Shown here piece by piece: positions 1-8,377 of a DNA stretch of 64,000 nt. The notes under the pieces were generated by a model. It did no database searches. It was not told where the DNA came from and saw only the letters and a program-made list of their open reading frames with translations. The DNA lies in contig NZ_JABKDD010000008.1 in assembly GCF_013623905.1 (NCBI RefSeq), positions 1-64,000 of the forward strand, written 5' to 3'. The first letter of the stretch is position 1; the number at the start of each line of letters is the position of its first letter. This DNA comes from Brevibacterium sediminis (lineage in GTDB: Bacteria > Actinomycetota > Actinomycetes > Actinomycetales > Brevibacteriaceae). A program made the translations under genes and the position numbers.

Positions 1-174
1 TCCGGTGGACTCGTTGATCTTCTCGCGGCCGGCTTCTTCGAGAGCCGCCAACTGTGCCGGGGTGTGTGCGGAACCGAGGTGTTCAATAACGGTGAGTTTG
101 CCGTGGCGTTTCGTCACGATCTGGACCGCGGTTGCCCCGGACGCGGTCGGGACTTTCCTCAGTCGCAGGCTCAT
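1..174 (-). mobile_element. IS1634-type transposase, N-terminal fragment cut by the window edge
   Basis: Reading the minus strand from the ATG at 174 gives an open frame to the window edge. It begins MSLRLRKVPTASGATAVQIV and continues with KRHGKLTVIEHLGSAHT. This basic opening, with 'SGATAVQ' and 'EHLGSAHT', matches the N-terminus I know for IS1634-family (IS4 superfamily) DDE transposases. The catalytic domain would lie outside the window, so whether the element is intact cannot be judged. A 7-bp inverted repeat (TTAGTGT at 196-202 and ACACTAA at 212-218) lies just upstream and may belong to the element's end or to a regulatory site. It marks the left boundary of the accessory region. Confidence 0.7.
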
Positions 175-797
175 ACACTCATTCTACGGACCCGTTTAGT
201 GTCCCGTTTCTACACTAAGCAGCCGTCTCACCAGTAACAATGCCCAACCTATCCCCAAAATCGGACTAGGTGAAGCAAGTCAGGTGCCTTAAGATCGTTG
301 AAGAGGACGTCGACAAGGTCGAGATCGATCAGGCCCACTAGTGGCGTTTCATCGTTCAAGTGAGGTAACCCGGAGACCGCAACGTTTTGTACGAGTAAAT
401 AAACTGCCTGCGTCCGCTTTGAAACGTGGTTGCGTGGGAGAGATTCGGGCGGCGTTGCACTGAAAGTCGTTGGCATGTTCCTCATAATATGCACCGCCTG
501 GTCGCTAGATGCCACAATACTTTCACAGCATTTGACCTGCGCCATTGTGCATAAGTCACAACCATGGCCTCTATGTCAACGTCGTGTCTCCGAACTGATC
601 AAATGCAGGATGCACTCCGCATTCAAACCAAGAGGATCGGTCTCACTAGGGATCGAGCGAAGTCAGATTTCTCAGTCTGTTCGCCCCGCAGTGTCATGGG
701 AATGCACCAAGTTTCACTTAAGTGGTGTTCGCAACACCGAACTATGCAAATCGACTTGGACCGGCGGATCTGAGGCGAGAGGGTAAGGAGCGCCTCC
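175..797. other. Gene-poor stretch between the IS fragment and the LacI-type gene
   Basis: About 620 bases with no convincing gene. Open frames exist (98 codons at 249-545 minus, 118 codons at 430-786 plus), but neither has a ribosome site, recognisable motifs or normal codon use for this genome. Base composition looks less GC-rich than the flanks. The only structure seen is the 7-bp inverted repeat at 196-218. It may be decayed DNA beside the insertion element. Confidence 0.5.
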
Positions 798-806
798 TTA
801 GGAGGC
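792..806 (-). terminator. Short hairpin at the stop codon of the LacI-type gene
   Basis: GCCTCC (792-797) and GGAGGC (801-806) pair perfectly around the stop codon TTA/TAA (798-800). The stem is only 6 bp and has no clear T-run, so termination is plausible but weak. Confidence 0.35.
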
Positions 807-1793
807 TTCGGTCATGACTACCTCGTGCTCGAACCATTCGTGAGTAAAGGTTCCCGTCCCATTGAGCAACCGCTTCAGGCATAGACGGGCCATTGCCGCT
901 CCGAATTCCTTTGCGCGGATGTTAAGAGCGACGTCGCAATCGATGAGTCGGGTTTCAATTTCACTCGTCGTCAGAACTGCCGTGCGTATTGACTCCGGTT
1001 CAATAAGCTCGGTGTACAGCTTCTGGGAACGTGCGGCCATCGACAGAAGCGTCCCTCCGTGAACAACCAGATCATACGATTTCCCGTCGCTGATTCGTCG
1101 TGAGAAATCGTCAGAAAACAACCACGAATTCGGGTCTGGAGAGACCGTGAACACATCAGGTTCCAACCCCCGCACGGTGCACCAATATTCGAACGAGTCG
1201 ATGAGCATCTGAGACCACGAATACTTGTCCAACGGCTCGAACGCGATGAGGAAGGGCGAAGTCACTTCACGTTTCTGTTCGAGCCCGTCGAGTGCCTCGG
1301 TTAGCATCTTCCAATAGTCAATCTCGATCAGACCTGCTAACCGACTGTCCGGCAACCCCTCAATTCGACCGGCGGTAAATACGGTTGACCCATTATCGAG
1401 ATTCTCGTGCAAAGGACCGTCGCCCAAGCACGCGTCTACGACCACCACCGCAGCGAACTGTGTCCACCGCCGCGGTTCCTTCGCATCGGAAATGATCGTC
1501 AGGTCGTACCCATACTGTCCCAGCTCGTCTGCGACCGACATCGCAAACGCCATGTAAAACTCCATCCCGAGCACCCGCCGGGGAATGTAGATCCCGACGT
1601 TGAGGCTCGACCCGCTACGAAGAGACTGCGCGGGTCGATTTGGCGAGTATCCCAACTCGGCCGCGCCCTTGAGAATCTTGGACCGCGTGGCCTCGGCAAC
1701 TCGACCTTGCCCACGCAGCGCATCAGACACCGTTGTCACGGACAATCCGACGTGAGCGGCGAGATCATGCAGCGTGGGCGAGGGGCGCGTCAT
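798..1793 (-). CDS. LacI-family transcriptional regulator
   Basis: The 331-residue protein has a LacI-type helix-turn-helix at about residues 6-26 (LHDLAAHVGLSVTTVSDAL), followed by the hinge-helix region (NRPAQSLRSG) and a periplasmic-binding-protein-like effector domain. Length is normal for the family. It is divergent from the membrane-protein/SSS/amidohydrolase operon, so a local repressor role is likely. A perfect 20-bp palindrome with the central CG typical of LacI-family operators lies at 1912-1931, between the two genes. The ATG at 1793 has no ribosome site, and a TACTGT hexamer lies six bases upstream (1800-1805), which suggests a leaderless mRNA. The effector cannot be predicted from sequence. 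Confidence 0.93.
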   Translation of the reverse strand: MTRPSPTLHDLAAHVGLSVTTVSDALRGQGRVAEATRSKILKGAAELGYSPNRPAQSLRSGSSLNVGIYIPRRVLGMEFYMAFAMSVADELGQYGYDLTIISDAKEPRRWTQFAAVVVVDACLGDGPLHENLDNGSTVFTAGRIEGLPDSRLAGLIEIDYWKMLTEALDGLEQKREVTSPFLIAFEPLDKYSWSQMLIDSFEYWCTVRGLEPDVFTVSPDPNSWLFSDDFSRRISDGKSYDLVVHGGTLLSMAARSQKLYTELIEPESIRTAVLTTSEIETRLIDCDVALNIRAKEFGAAMARLCLKRLLNGTGTFTHEWFEHEVVMTEAS

Positions 1794-1799
1794 ATGAGA

Positions 1800-1805
1800 A
1801 CAGTA
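1800..1805 (-). promoter_or_regulatory. Predicted leaderless -10 box of the LacI-type gene
   Basis: On the minus strand TACTGT is preceded by TGA (extended -10 form) and ends six bases before the ATG at 1793. There is no Shine-Dalgarno sequence, so transcription probably starts at the start codon. No good -35 was found. Confidence 0.45.
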
Positions 1806-1874
1806 TCAGCACCGATGACGAGCGTCGGACTGCTTGCCTTTCGGTCAGTCAGACAGCCGTTGGCGGCCGAGCTC

Positions 1875-1931
1875 TTGACACGGAGCTAACGAGCATGACT
1901 ACACTACATCAATGCCGGAACGTTCCGGCAT
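1875..1931 (+). promoter_or_regulatory. Promoter plus LacI-type operator of the symporter operon
   Basis: TTGACA at 1875-1880 is a consensus -35. TACACT at 1900-1905 is a possible -10 (19-base spacing). Immediately downstream ATGCCGGAACGTTCCGGCAT (1912-1931) is a perfect 20-bp palindrome with central CG, as in LacI-family operators. Its position over the transcription start fits repression by blocking the polymerase. The divergent LacI gene is the obvious candidate repressor. Confidence 0.75.
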
Positions 1932-1963
1932 ATGGCATTCAAACGTTTCGAAGGTTGATGCAC

Positions 1964-2164
1964 ATGTCAAAGAAGACAAGTCCCACCCGAACGGTCAGAG
2001 CAATCATTGCTCTTGCCACCGTCCTCATACTCTTCCCACCCCTGCACTGGATCTTTGGCCAAGCCTGGTGGTCATTTGCCTACATCGTCGGCAGTTCTGC
2101 TCTCGTCGCGGCATTGGTTCTCACTCTCAACAGGATCACTCTCACCGCTGAGGGAGGCGACTGA
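1964..2164 (+). CDS. Small membrane protein, probable accessory subunit of the SSS symporter
   Basis: This 66-residue protein begins MSKKTSPTRTVRAIIALATV and has two hydrophobic segments (about residues 13-33 and 36-56) with a basic N-terminus. I chose the ATG at 1964 because GAAGG at 1950-1954 is at normal ribosome-site distance; the ATG at 1958 is too close. It ends two bases before the symporter gene. Short two-helix proteins directly ahead of sodium/solute symporters are a known pairing (for example YhdT with PanF), so an accessory role in the same transporter is inferred. No enzymatic motif is present. Confidence 0.75.
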   Translation: MSKKTSPTRTVRAIIALATVLILFPPLHWIFGQAWWSFAYIVGSSALVAALVLTLNRITLTAEGGD

Positions 2165-2166
2165 GC

Positions 2167-3657
2167 ATGTGGATCACGTTCGGCATGATTGCCGTCTTCT
2201 TCATTTTCGTCATCATCGTCATGGAGCGCACCTCAGCCAAAGACTCTTCCTTTTCTGACTACGCAACTGGCGGCCGGTCGTTCAACTCCGTCTACGGAAC
2301 CGCCGCGTTCATCAATACCTGGTTGCCGGGTACTGTCTTCATTTCGTTCGCAGGACTCACTGCTGGCAGCGGCGTGACAGGGTTCTATCTGGTCCAGTAC
2401 AGCGTCTTTGCCGCCATCATCATGTTTCTGTTGGCCAAGCCCGCCTACCTCTGGGGAAAACGTTACGATCTCCGTACCCAAGCAGACCTGCTCGGACTCC
2501 GCTACGGCTCGACTCCTGTCCGCGTTATCGCAGCAATCATCGGGGTTGTTGCATCAGTCCCATGGGTCGTTCTGGGAATGCAGTCGCTTGCGCTCATCTT
2601 CAGCTTCTCGTCCGACGGAGTCATCGGGCCCGTGCTCGCCGTTGTCCTGGGAGTCATCGTTCTGACTATCCGACAGATCTGGACCGTCAAGTTCGGTATG
2701 CGAGGCGTAATGATCTCCGACTTGATTCAGGGAATCGCCGCGTATTTGATGGGGTTCGTTGTCATCTTCGGACTCATCGTCTGGCTCATCGCCAACAACC
2801 ACGGATTCGCCCAAGTCGACCCGGCGCTCCTCATTCTGCCTGGGCCAGGAAGCGAGCTTGGTCCACTGTATTTGTTTTCGCTCGTTCTTACTGGAGCTCT
2901 GGGTGGATGGTGCTGGCCTGACATCTTCGTTCGCCTCTTCACACAGAGCGGTGTGAACACCATCCGGCGCACATCAGTCCAGGCAGTTCCGATCCTGCTC
3001 ATCTTCGCCACCGCGCTCAACGTGATGGCACTGTTGGCTTCCTCAGTGCCAGAAGTCGCCGCAGCCCCAGATACCGTGTGGTTCGTCTTGGCTTCATTCG
3101 GAGGTCCCCTACTGCTCGGCCTCGCCGGAATCTGCGTATTGTGCGGTTCAATGGGCAACGTCGGCGCGAACCTCCAGGCAATCGGAGCCATGACTGCCAA
3201 CGACATCATCGGACCGATGAGGAAGCAAGAGATTCAGAACGCACGGATCGGCAAGATCTCCGTTGCTGCTGTCACGATCCTTTCCTCGCTCGGGGCGCTG
3301 GCAACCGCATCCACCACAACAGGGCTCGTGTTGTGGGCCCAAGTTTCCTACCAAGGAATCTGCCAGCTCGCCCCGACACTGTTCCTTGGCATCTTTTGGC
3401 GACGAACAACTGCTCTCAGTGCCATCCTGGGAATGGTTCTCGGCTTCGGTACCGCCGCGATCGTGCAAATCTTCTACCCGATCTCCGTGCCCTGGCTAGG
3501 CGGGATGACCTCAGGAATCGCCGGGCTGGTAGTCAACACCGGAGTGATGGTTGCAGTCAGCCTGCTCATGCCCAATAGCGCGAACGAACAGAAGCGAGTC
3601 GACAACCTCTTCGACGAACTCAACCAGAATCAGAAGGACGAGAAGCAAGCATCATGA
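2167..3657 (+). CDS. Sodium:solute symporter (SSS family)
   Basis: A 496-residue integral membrane protein with about 13 hydrophobic segments. An N-terminal helix is followed by the family's 'DYATGGRSFN' linker, and the next part contains 'KRYDLRTQADLLGLRYG', typical of SSS carriers. It should drive uptake of an organic solute with sodium or protons. A strong site (GAGGGAGG) precedes the ATG. The gene is tightly packed with the small membrane protein upstream, and its stop overlaps the start of the amidohydrolase gene by four bases (ATGA), so the three are co-translated. SSS substrates range from proline and carboxylates to pantothenate; none is indicated here except by the neighbouring deacetylase-like enzyme. 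Confidence 0.92.
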   Translation: MWITFGMIAVFFIFVIIVMERTSAKDSSFSDYATGGRSFNSVYGTAAFINTWLPGTVFISFAGLTAGSGVTGFYLVQYSVFAAIIMFLLAKPAYLWGKRYDLRTQADLLGLRYGSTPVRVIAAIIGVVASVPWVVLGMQSLALIFSFSSDGVIGPVLAVVLGVIVLTIRQIWTVKFGMRGVMISDLIQGIAAYLMGFVVIFGLIVWLIANNHGFAQVDPALLILPGPGSELGPLYLFSLVLTGALGGWCWPDIFVRLFTQSGVNTIRRTSVQAVPILLIFATALNVMALLASSVPEVAAAPDTVWFVLASFGGPLLLGLAGICVLCGSMGNVGANLQAIGAMTANDIIGPMRKQEIQNARIGKISVAAVTILSSLGALATASTTTGLVLWAQVSYQGICQLAPTLFLGIFWRRTTALSAILGMVLGFGTAAIVQIFYPISVPWLGGMTSGIAGLVVNTGVMVAVSLLMPNSANEQKRVDNLFDELNQNQKDEKQAS

Positions 3658-4796
3658 CACATGCAGAACACACGACTTCACGCAGGACCGGCTACATTTG
3701 GCACGAAAGGTTTGGATGGCACGATACCTCTACCCACGTCGGCTTCCTCCCCGCAGGCGGCTTGCTTCAGCCGCTTGAGCACTTTGAAAGCTCGGCGTCG
3801 AAGACCAGAATGGCGAGCCTCATCGAGGTCAGCGGACTTCGGAGAAATCTGACCGACTTGGACTTTGACCCCGCCACAAAGGAACAAATCCTTTCGGTAC
3901 ACACGGAAGATTACGTCGACCGCATCATCGATCAGAGCAATTCAGGAGGCGGTGACGCCGGTGACGGCTCCTCGCCCTTTGGCCCCGGCAGCTATGAAAT
4001 TGCACAGATGGCAGCCGGAGCAACGACATCGGCGCTCCTCAACGTGCTTGACGGCACCGTCGACAACTCGTACGCGCTCGTTCGTCCCCCTGGCCACCAC
4101 GCGGAGCCCCAACAGGGTCGCGGGTTCTGCATATTCTCGAATGTCAGCATCGCAATCAACGAAGCCAGACGTCAGGGAAAGGCACGCCGAATAGCTATCG
4201 TCGACATCGATGTCCACCACGGAAACGGAGCGCAGAAGATCTATTGGGATGATCCAGAAGTCCTGACGATCTCCGTCCACCAAGATCGCCTGTTCCCTCT
4301 GGACAGTGGCATGTTTGACGAGACCGGGAGTGAGGGAGGCAAGCGAACCAATATCAATCTTCCGCTTCCTGCTGGCTGCGGCAACGGCGCGTATGTTGCC
4401 ACTGTGGCCGAGAACGTTGTCCCTGCTCTCGAAGCGTTTCGCCCCGAAGTGATCATCGTCAGTTGCGGATTCGACGCGTCGATGGCTGACCCTTTGGGTC
4501 GTATGTGCGTTACAGCCGCGGGATATGCGCAGATAACCAAAGTCCTCATGTCTGCAGCCGACTCTCTCTGCGAAGGAAAGCTGGTGTTCTCGCACGAAGG
4601 AGGCTACTCACCTGCATACGTCCCGTTGTGCGGGCTTGCAGTCGTGGAAACTCTTGCGGGCGTCGACGAACTCTCTCCCGATCCGTTCGACTGGGCATTC
4701 GACGAGTACCCCGTTCACGAGGTAACTCATGATCAACGGGAAGCAATAGATCGAGGGCACGTTGTCGTTCAGGAGGCAATTAAAGCGATGCGCTAG
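3654..4796 (+). CDS. Histone-deacetylase-superfamily amidohydrolase (acetylpolyamine amidohydrolase-like)
   Basis: The 380-residue protein has the full zinc-hydrolase signature of the HDAC/acetylpolyamine amidohydrolase superfamily: the catalytic histidine pair in PGHHAEP (about 146-152), zinc ligands D186 and H188 in DIDVHHGNG, the third ligand D274 in CGFDAS, and the transition-state tyrosine Y318 in HEGGYSP. All active-site residues are present. Known bacterial members remove acyl groups from polyamines, amines or acetoin-pathway proteins. Because it overlaps an SSS symporter gene under LacI control, I infer that it deacylates an imported N-acyl amine or amino acid, rather than acting on chromosomal protein. 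It ends before a strong convergent terminator. Confidence 0.9.
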   Translation: MTHAEHTTSRRTGYIWHERFGWHDTSTHVGFLPAGGLLQPLEHFESSASKTRMASLIEVSGLRRNLTDLDFDPATKEQILSVHTEDYVDRIIDQSNSGGGDAGDGSSPFGPGSYEIAQMAAGATTSALLNVLDGTVDNSYALVRPPGHHAEPQQGRGFCIFSNVSIAINEARRQGKARRIAIVDIDVHHGNGAQKIYWDDPEVLTISVHQDRLFPLDSGMFDETGSEGGKRTNINLPLPAGCGNGAYVATVAENVVPALEAFRPEVIIVSCGFDASMADPLGRMCVTAAGYAQITKVLMSAADSLCEGKLVFSHEGGYSPAYVPLCGLAVVETLAGVDELSPDPFDWAFDEYPVHEVTHDQREAIDRGHVVVQEAIKAMR

Positions 4797-4820
4797 GGCG
4801 AAATCCGATCGGCCAATCCC

Positions 4821-4862
4821 ACCTGAGGGCCCGCTCATGTAAGCATGAACGGGCCCTCAGGT
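4821..4862. terminator. Bidirectional terminator between the convergent amidohydrolase and DAO genes
   Basis: ACCTGAGGGCCCG plus TCATG pairs with CATGA plus CGGGCCCTCAGGT around a TAAG loop. The stem is 19 bp with one mismatch (positions 4834 and 4849). It lies between two converging operons and probably ends both. Confidence 0.85.
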
Positions 4863-4879
4863 GTGCACATTTGATCGGA

Positions 4880-6007
4880 TCAGAAGGGCTGATGGTCCTG
4901 TCCAACAATGAACGAGTATTCCTCACTAATTTCCTGCTCGAGAACAAATTGCGCGCCGAGCTCACCAATCGCTGGCGACGTCTTGAATCCCTTCCCCGAG
5001 AAGCCCGCCATGACGAGGACGTTGTTCGTTGACGGATGCTTGCCCACATACTCGATGCGGGACTGCGTATACGACTCGAAGTAGGGGTTGATTCGCATCG
5101 GATACGACTCGAGGTTCGGGAAGAAATCACGGACTAGTTCGCGCACCGCGGTCAGGTCCGACTCAACGACTCGGACGTCAGCGCTGTCAGGAGATTCGAC
5201 CACCTTGTGATTGGCGAATCCGAGCCCGAGCTTCATCGCCGATCCGTCGGCGGTCGGGAGACCGTACGAGTAGTTCGGAGCAGCCCGGATGTACGGTACG
5301 AGCCCGGAAAGGTCACTGCCAGGGCGCGGGAGGAACCACGTCGACAGCAGCCGGCGCGGGGCCAGCAATGGTGCCATTTCAGGCAGCAATGCAGAAGTCC
5401 ACGCTCCAGCTGCCACGACCACCTTGTCGAACAGTTCGTCGCTGTCGCCAGTCGTCACCCGCACCTGAGCCCCGCGCTGTTCAATCCCGGTCACTCTGGA
5501 CTCTGTGCGAATTGACGCCCCCATTTCAATGGCAGCGTTGGCTGCGGCTTGGATCGCGCGATCTGGATAGATGGTTCCAGCGTCTCGGTCCAGGATCCCG
5601 AACTCGTTCTCATGAAGCCTGAAGTCCGGATATTGGCGTCGCATGTCATCCTGCGAAAGCACTTCGGCTCGGTCGCCTAGAAGCTCGGCTGATTCCAGAG
5701 CTGTAGTCGATGCAACAGTGCCTTCTTCGACAATCGTCAGTGCTCCATCGAGGGAGCGGAGTCGAGGGAGGGCCGTCTCCTGCAGCTCATTCCAGAGTTC
5801 GTCAGCACGTCGGACCACCGGGAGGTAACGCATGTCTTCGAGCTCGATGTACCTGAACAGACGCGATTCGCCGCCTGCGGCTCCTCTCGGATGACCGGGA
5901 CTATAAAGTTCGTAGCCGACAGCGTCGACGCCTCGCCGGGCTAGCTGCCACAGCACCTGTGCGCCGATGGTTCCCGTTCCGATGACTGCAATGCGTGGGG
6001 TGTTCAT
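4880..6007 (-). CDS. FAD-dependent oxidoreductase, DAO family (monomeric sarcosine oxidase-like)
   Basis: The 375-residue protein opens with the dinucleotide-binding fold (VIGTGTIG, residues 7-14), carries the sarcosine/N-methyltryptophan oxidase-type 'GGESRLFRYIE', and ends with 'GFSGKGFKTSPAIGE', the C-terminal FAD contact of that family. It should oxidise a secondary or primary amine, such as an N-alkyl amino acid, to an imine. The whole protein contains no cysteine, so the covalent cysteinyl-FAD link of monomeric sarcosine oxidase cannot form. It is the last gene of an XRE-cupin/POT/DAO operon, 27 bases after the transporter, which suggests its substrate or a precursor is imported by that POT protein. 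Confidence 0.9.
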   Translation of the reverse strand: MNTPRIAVIGTGTIGAQVLWQLARRGVDAVGYELYSPGHPRGAAGGESRLFRYIELEDMRYLPVVRRADELWNELQETALPRLRSLDGALTIVEEGTVASTTALESAELLGDRAEVLSQDDMRRQYPDFRLHENEFGILDRDAGTIYPDRAIQAAANAAIEMGASIRTESRVTGIEQRGAQVRVTTGDSDELFDKVVVAAGAWTSALLPEMAPLLAPRRLLSTWFLPRPGSDLSGLVPYIRAAPNYSYGLPTADGSAMKLGLGFANHKVVESPDSADVRVVESDLTAVRELVRDFFPNLESYPMRINPYFESYTQSRIEYVGKHPSTNNVLVMAGFSGKGFKTSPAIGELGAQFVLEQEISEEYSFIVGQDHQPF

Positions 6008-6034
6008 AAGGTCCTCCTTCTTCAGGTTCTTCAG

Positions 6035-7501
6035 TCAGTCCAGCCCGGCGTACAGGTTGCGTTGCAACGGTTTGCGAACGAGCAGAAGGATCAGTCCTAC
6101 GAGAATTGCGACAGTGCCGATACCAGCGAAATACGTATTGTTCGGGATAGCTGCGAACAGTTGTCCAAGCAGGCCGGAGAGCGATGAACCGAGCGCCAGC
6201 GTCAAGAAGTTCACTGCGACCATCTGAGCGGTGAAGGCTTGAGGCGCGATTTGTGTCGCAAGTGCAAGTCCAATGGGCCCGACGAAGTTCTCGGAACTGC
6301 CGACGATCACCATGAAAAGCAGGACCAGGAGCACCGGAATTGCTTCCTGGTACACCAGCGCGGAGATGAGGAGGATGAAGAAGAAGCCTACGCCGATCTG
6401 GATCATTCCGATTGAGAACTTCGCTCCGGCCCGTGGTTGTCGTGCACCCAACTTCTTCCACAGGGACGCGATGAGCGGCGCGGCCAACACACCTGCCAAC
6501 GGGCTGACCATGGCGACCCACCCGACTGGGAACGACCATCCACCGAGGTCACGATCCACCCGGTCTTGGATGAGGATCGAGACGGCGGTGAACTTTTGGA
6601 ACAGGAAGCCGAAGTACAGACCAGCCGCGAGGAACAAGGGAATATACGCTCCAACTCGCCTCTTCTCCGAGCGGGAGACTTTCTTCGACGCGAGCATGAC
6701 TCCGAAATAGATCGCTGCCGCGACAAGGGCGACCACAGTGGCGACGGTGGAGAGGCTCTCTGCCGCAAGAAGACCGGTCGACGCGGCGATGATGACGGCG
6801 ATGATGGCGACGACGGTCGCGACGATGGCGTTACGTGCACCAGAGCGTGAGAGAGGGCGAGTGATCTGACCTGCTCGCTCGGGAAGATTCCGCGATGAGA
6901 ACACATACTGGACGAGGGCGGCGATCATTCCAATTGCAGCGAGAGCGAATCCGGGGTGGAAGCCCCAGCTTTCTTGCACGAACCCTGTCGCGAGGGGGCC
7001 GAGGACCGCGCCGGTGTTGATCGCCATGTAGAAGTACGAGAATCCGGCGTCTCTCCTGGCGTCGGTTTCGTTCTCGAGCACGAAGCCGACGATCGACGTG
7101 ATGTTGGTCTTCAGCGCTCCCGTGCCCAGGATAATGAGGACGAGACCAACTGAGAGCCCTGGCATTCCCGCGACGAATGCCAGCGCGAGGTGGCCGAGGG
7201 CGATGACGATTCCACCGATGAGCACGAGCCGCTTCGGGCTGAGGACACGCTCCCCCAGCCATGCGCCGACGAGTTGGGCGATGTAGACCGCTCCCCCATA
7301 TGCACCGACGATGCCGGCCGAGGCCGCTGAACCCAGCGCCAACCCTCCTTTGTCGAGCTCATAGAGGAGGTAGAAGGCCAAGATGCTTTGGAGGCCATAA
7401 AAGGAGAACCGCTCCCAGAGTTCAGTGAAGGCCATTCCTCCAACGCTTCGCGCACGGGCCCGGCGCGCCTCTGGCTTCACGTCATTGTGGATCGATGTCA
7501 A
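6035..7501 (-). CDS. Proton-dependent oligopeptide transporter (POT/PTR family)
   Basis: This 488-residue protein is a multi-spanning carrier with the POT signature ExxERFxxYG near residues 26-35 (ELWERFSFYG). POT proteins import di- and tripeptides, or related amino-acid derivatives, with protons. The frame opens with TTG at 7501, preceded by a purine-rich site (AAGAAGGAAG). The nearby ATG is out of frame and soon stops, so TTG is the best start. It lies between the XRE-cupin regulator (49 bases upstream) and the DAO oxidase (27 bases downstream). The pairing suggests import of a peptide or N-modified amino acid that the oxidase then attacks. Confidence 0.92.
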   Translation of the reverse strand: MTSIHNDVKPEARRARARSVGGMAFTELWERFSFYGLQSILAFYLLYELDKGGLALGSAASAGIVGAYGGAVYIAQLVGAWLGERVLSPKRLVLIGGIVIALGHLALAFVAGMPGLSVGLVLIILGTGALKTNITSIVGFVLENETDARRDAGFSYFYMAINTGAVLGPLATGFVQESWGFHPGFALAAIGMIAALVQYVFSSRNLPERAGQITRPLSRSGARNAIVATVVAIIAVIIAASTGLLAAESLSTVATVVALVAAAIYFGVMLASKKVSRSEKRRVGAYIPLFLAAGLYFGFLFQKFTAVSILIQDRVDRDLGGWSFPVGWVAMVSPLAGVLAAPLIASLWKKLGARQPRAGAKFSIGMIQIGVGFFFILLISALVYQEAIPVLLVLLFMVIVGSSENFVGPIGLALATQIAPQAFTAQMVAVNFLTLALGSSLSGLLGQLFAAIPNNTYFAGIGTVAILVGLILLLVRKPLQRNLYAGLD

Positions 7502-7550
7502 CGTCTTCCTTCTTTCATGGGAGCAGCGTCATTGGTGCAAACAGCAGGTC

Positions 7551-8120
7551 TTAGTACGTCGGCGGAGCCATCATCCACACCACACGTGCGGCCGCGGTGC
7601 CGGTGGCTTCGGCCACCTTGTGGGGCCGGTCGCTCTTGTAGTGAAGCGAATCCAATTCGGCCAGTCGGTTCGTCGTGCCGTCGACGGTGACCTCGACCTC
7701 GCCTTCGATGACGAGAAGGATCTCCTCTGAGGCCCCATGGGTGTAGGGCTCGACTCCGGTGTCGCCTCCCGGCTCGAAATGCCCCACGAGCACTTCAAGA
7801 TGGTCGAAGTGGGACGGAGAAATCTTGACCTTGGACGCCTCGTTCCCGAATCTCTTGCGTGCGGCATCCGCGAACCGGAGTACTGGACTGCTTTCAGCAT
7901 TCGGTTCATTGAACAGGTCGCCGACGTTGAGTCGAATCACACCGCAGACGCTCTGGAGGGTCGCCACGCTTCCCATTGCCATGCCGCGCTCGAGCTGGGA
8001 GAGATACCCCGTGGTGATGCCGGCTTCCTCTGCGACGTCCTTGAGGGTCAGCTGTAGCGCCAAACGACGTTTCCTTAAGCGCTCTCCGAGAAGATTCTCA
8101 CTCTGTGGCTCAGATCTCAT
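7551..8120 (-). CDS. XRE-family regulator with C-terminal cupin domain
   Basis: This 189-residue protein combines an N-terminal XRE helix-turn-helix (about residues 12-66; LTLKDVAEEAGITTGYLSQL) with a cupin sensor domain (about 110-185; HFEPGGDTGVEPYTH, then GEVEVTVDG). The architecture is that of PuuR-like regulators, which often control amine, polyamine or amino-acid catabolism. It heads the POT/DAO operon and is divergent from the GntR gene. The ATG at 8120 has no ribosome site. TACTTT ends six bases upstream and TTGACT lies 18 bases before that, so the message is probably leaderless. The cupin may bind the pathway substrate directly. Confidence 0.93.
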   Translation of the reverse strand: MRSEPQSENLLGERLRKRRLALQLTLKDVAEEAGITTGYLSQLERGMAMGSVATLQSVCGVIRLNVGDLFNEPNAESSPVLRFADAARKRFGNEASKVKISPSHFDHLEVLVGHFEPGGDTGVEPYTHGASEEILLVIEGEVEVTVDGTTNRLAELDSLHYKSDRPHKVAEATGTAAARVVWMMAPPTY

Positions 8121-8377
8121 TTACCAAAAGTACAATTATTTTTACTCTGAAGTCAATCAGGTTGAGTCGGCCTCCGTCTCGCCGATGGAAGTTGCAGGCC
8201 AAGGCGAACTTGATCGCTCGATCCTAAGACAGGCACAAAAGATCTCGCTCAGCTCGACCCCAGGCACGTACAAGTTCGCTCCATAGAGGACCATCCCGAG
8301 CTGCCATCACTCGGTAAGCTTAAAGTAATTACCTTTACACCATTGCAATCTCTTATCCGTGTGTCTAGCATCACAGT
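8121..8377. promoter_or_regulatory. Divergent promoter region between the XRE-cupin and GntR genes
   Basis: An AT-richer intergenic region. On the minus strand, TTGACT (8151-8156) and TACTTT (8127-8132) with an 18-base spacer end six bases before the XRE start. On the plus strand, TTGCAA (8343-8348) and TAGCAT (8366-8371) with a 17-base spacer end six bases before the GntR ATG at 8378. Both predict leaderless transcripts. Upstream of the GntR -35 lies an imperfect inverted repeat TAAAGTAATTACCTTTA (8321-8337), a candidate GntR operator. On the XRE side AGTA and TACT half-sites flank an AT-rich core over the -10 (8129-8145). Confidence 0.6.

Noticed and set aside
249-545. 98-codon frame on the minus strand in the gene-poor stretch
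   Set aside because: No ribosome site, no similarity that I recognise and atypical codon use; not supported as a gene.
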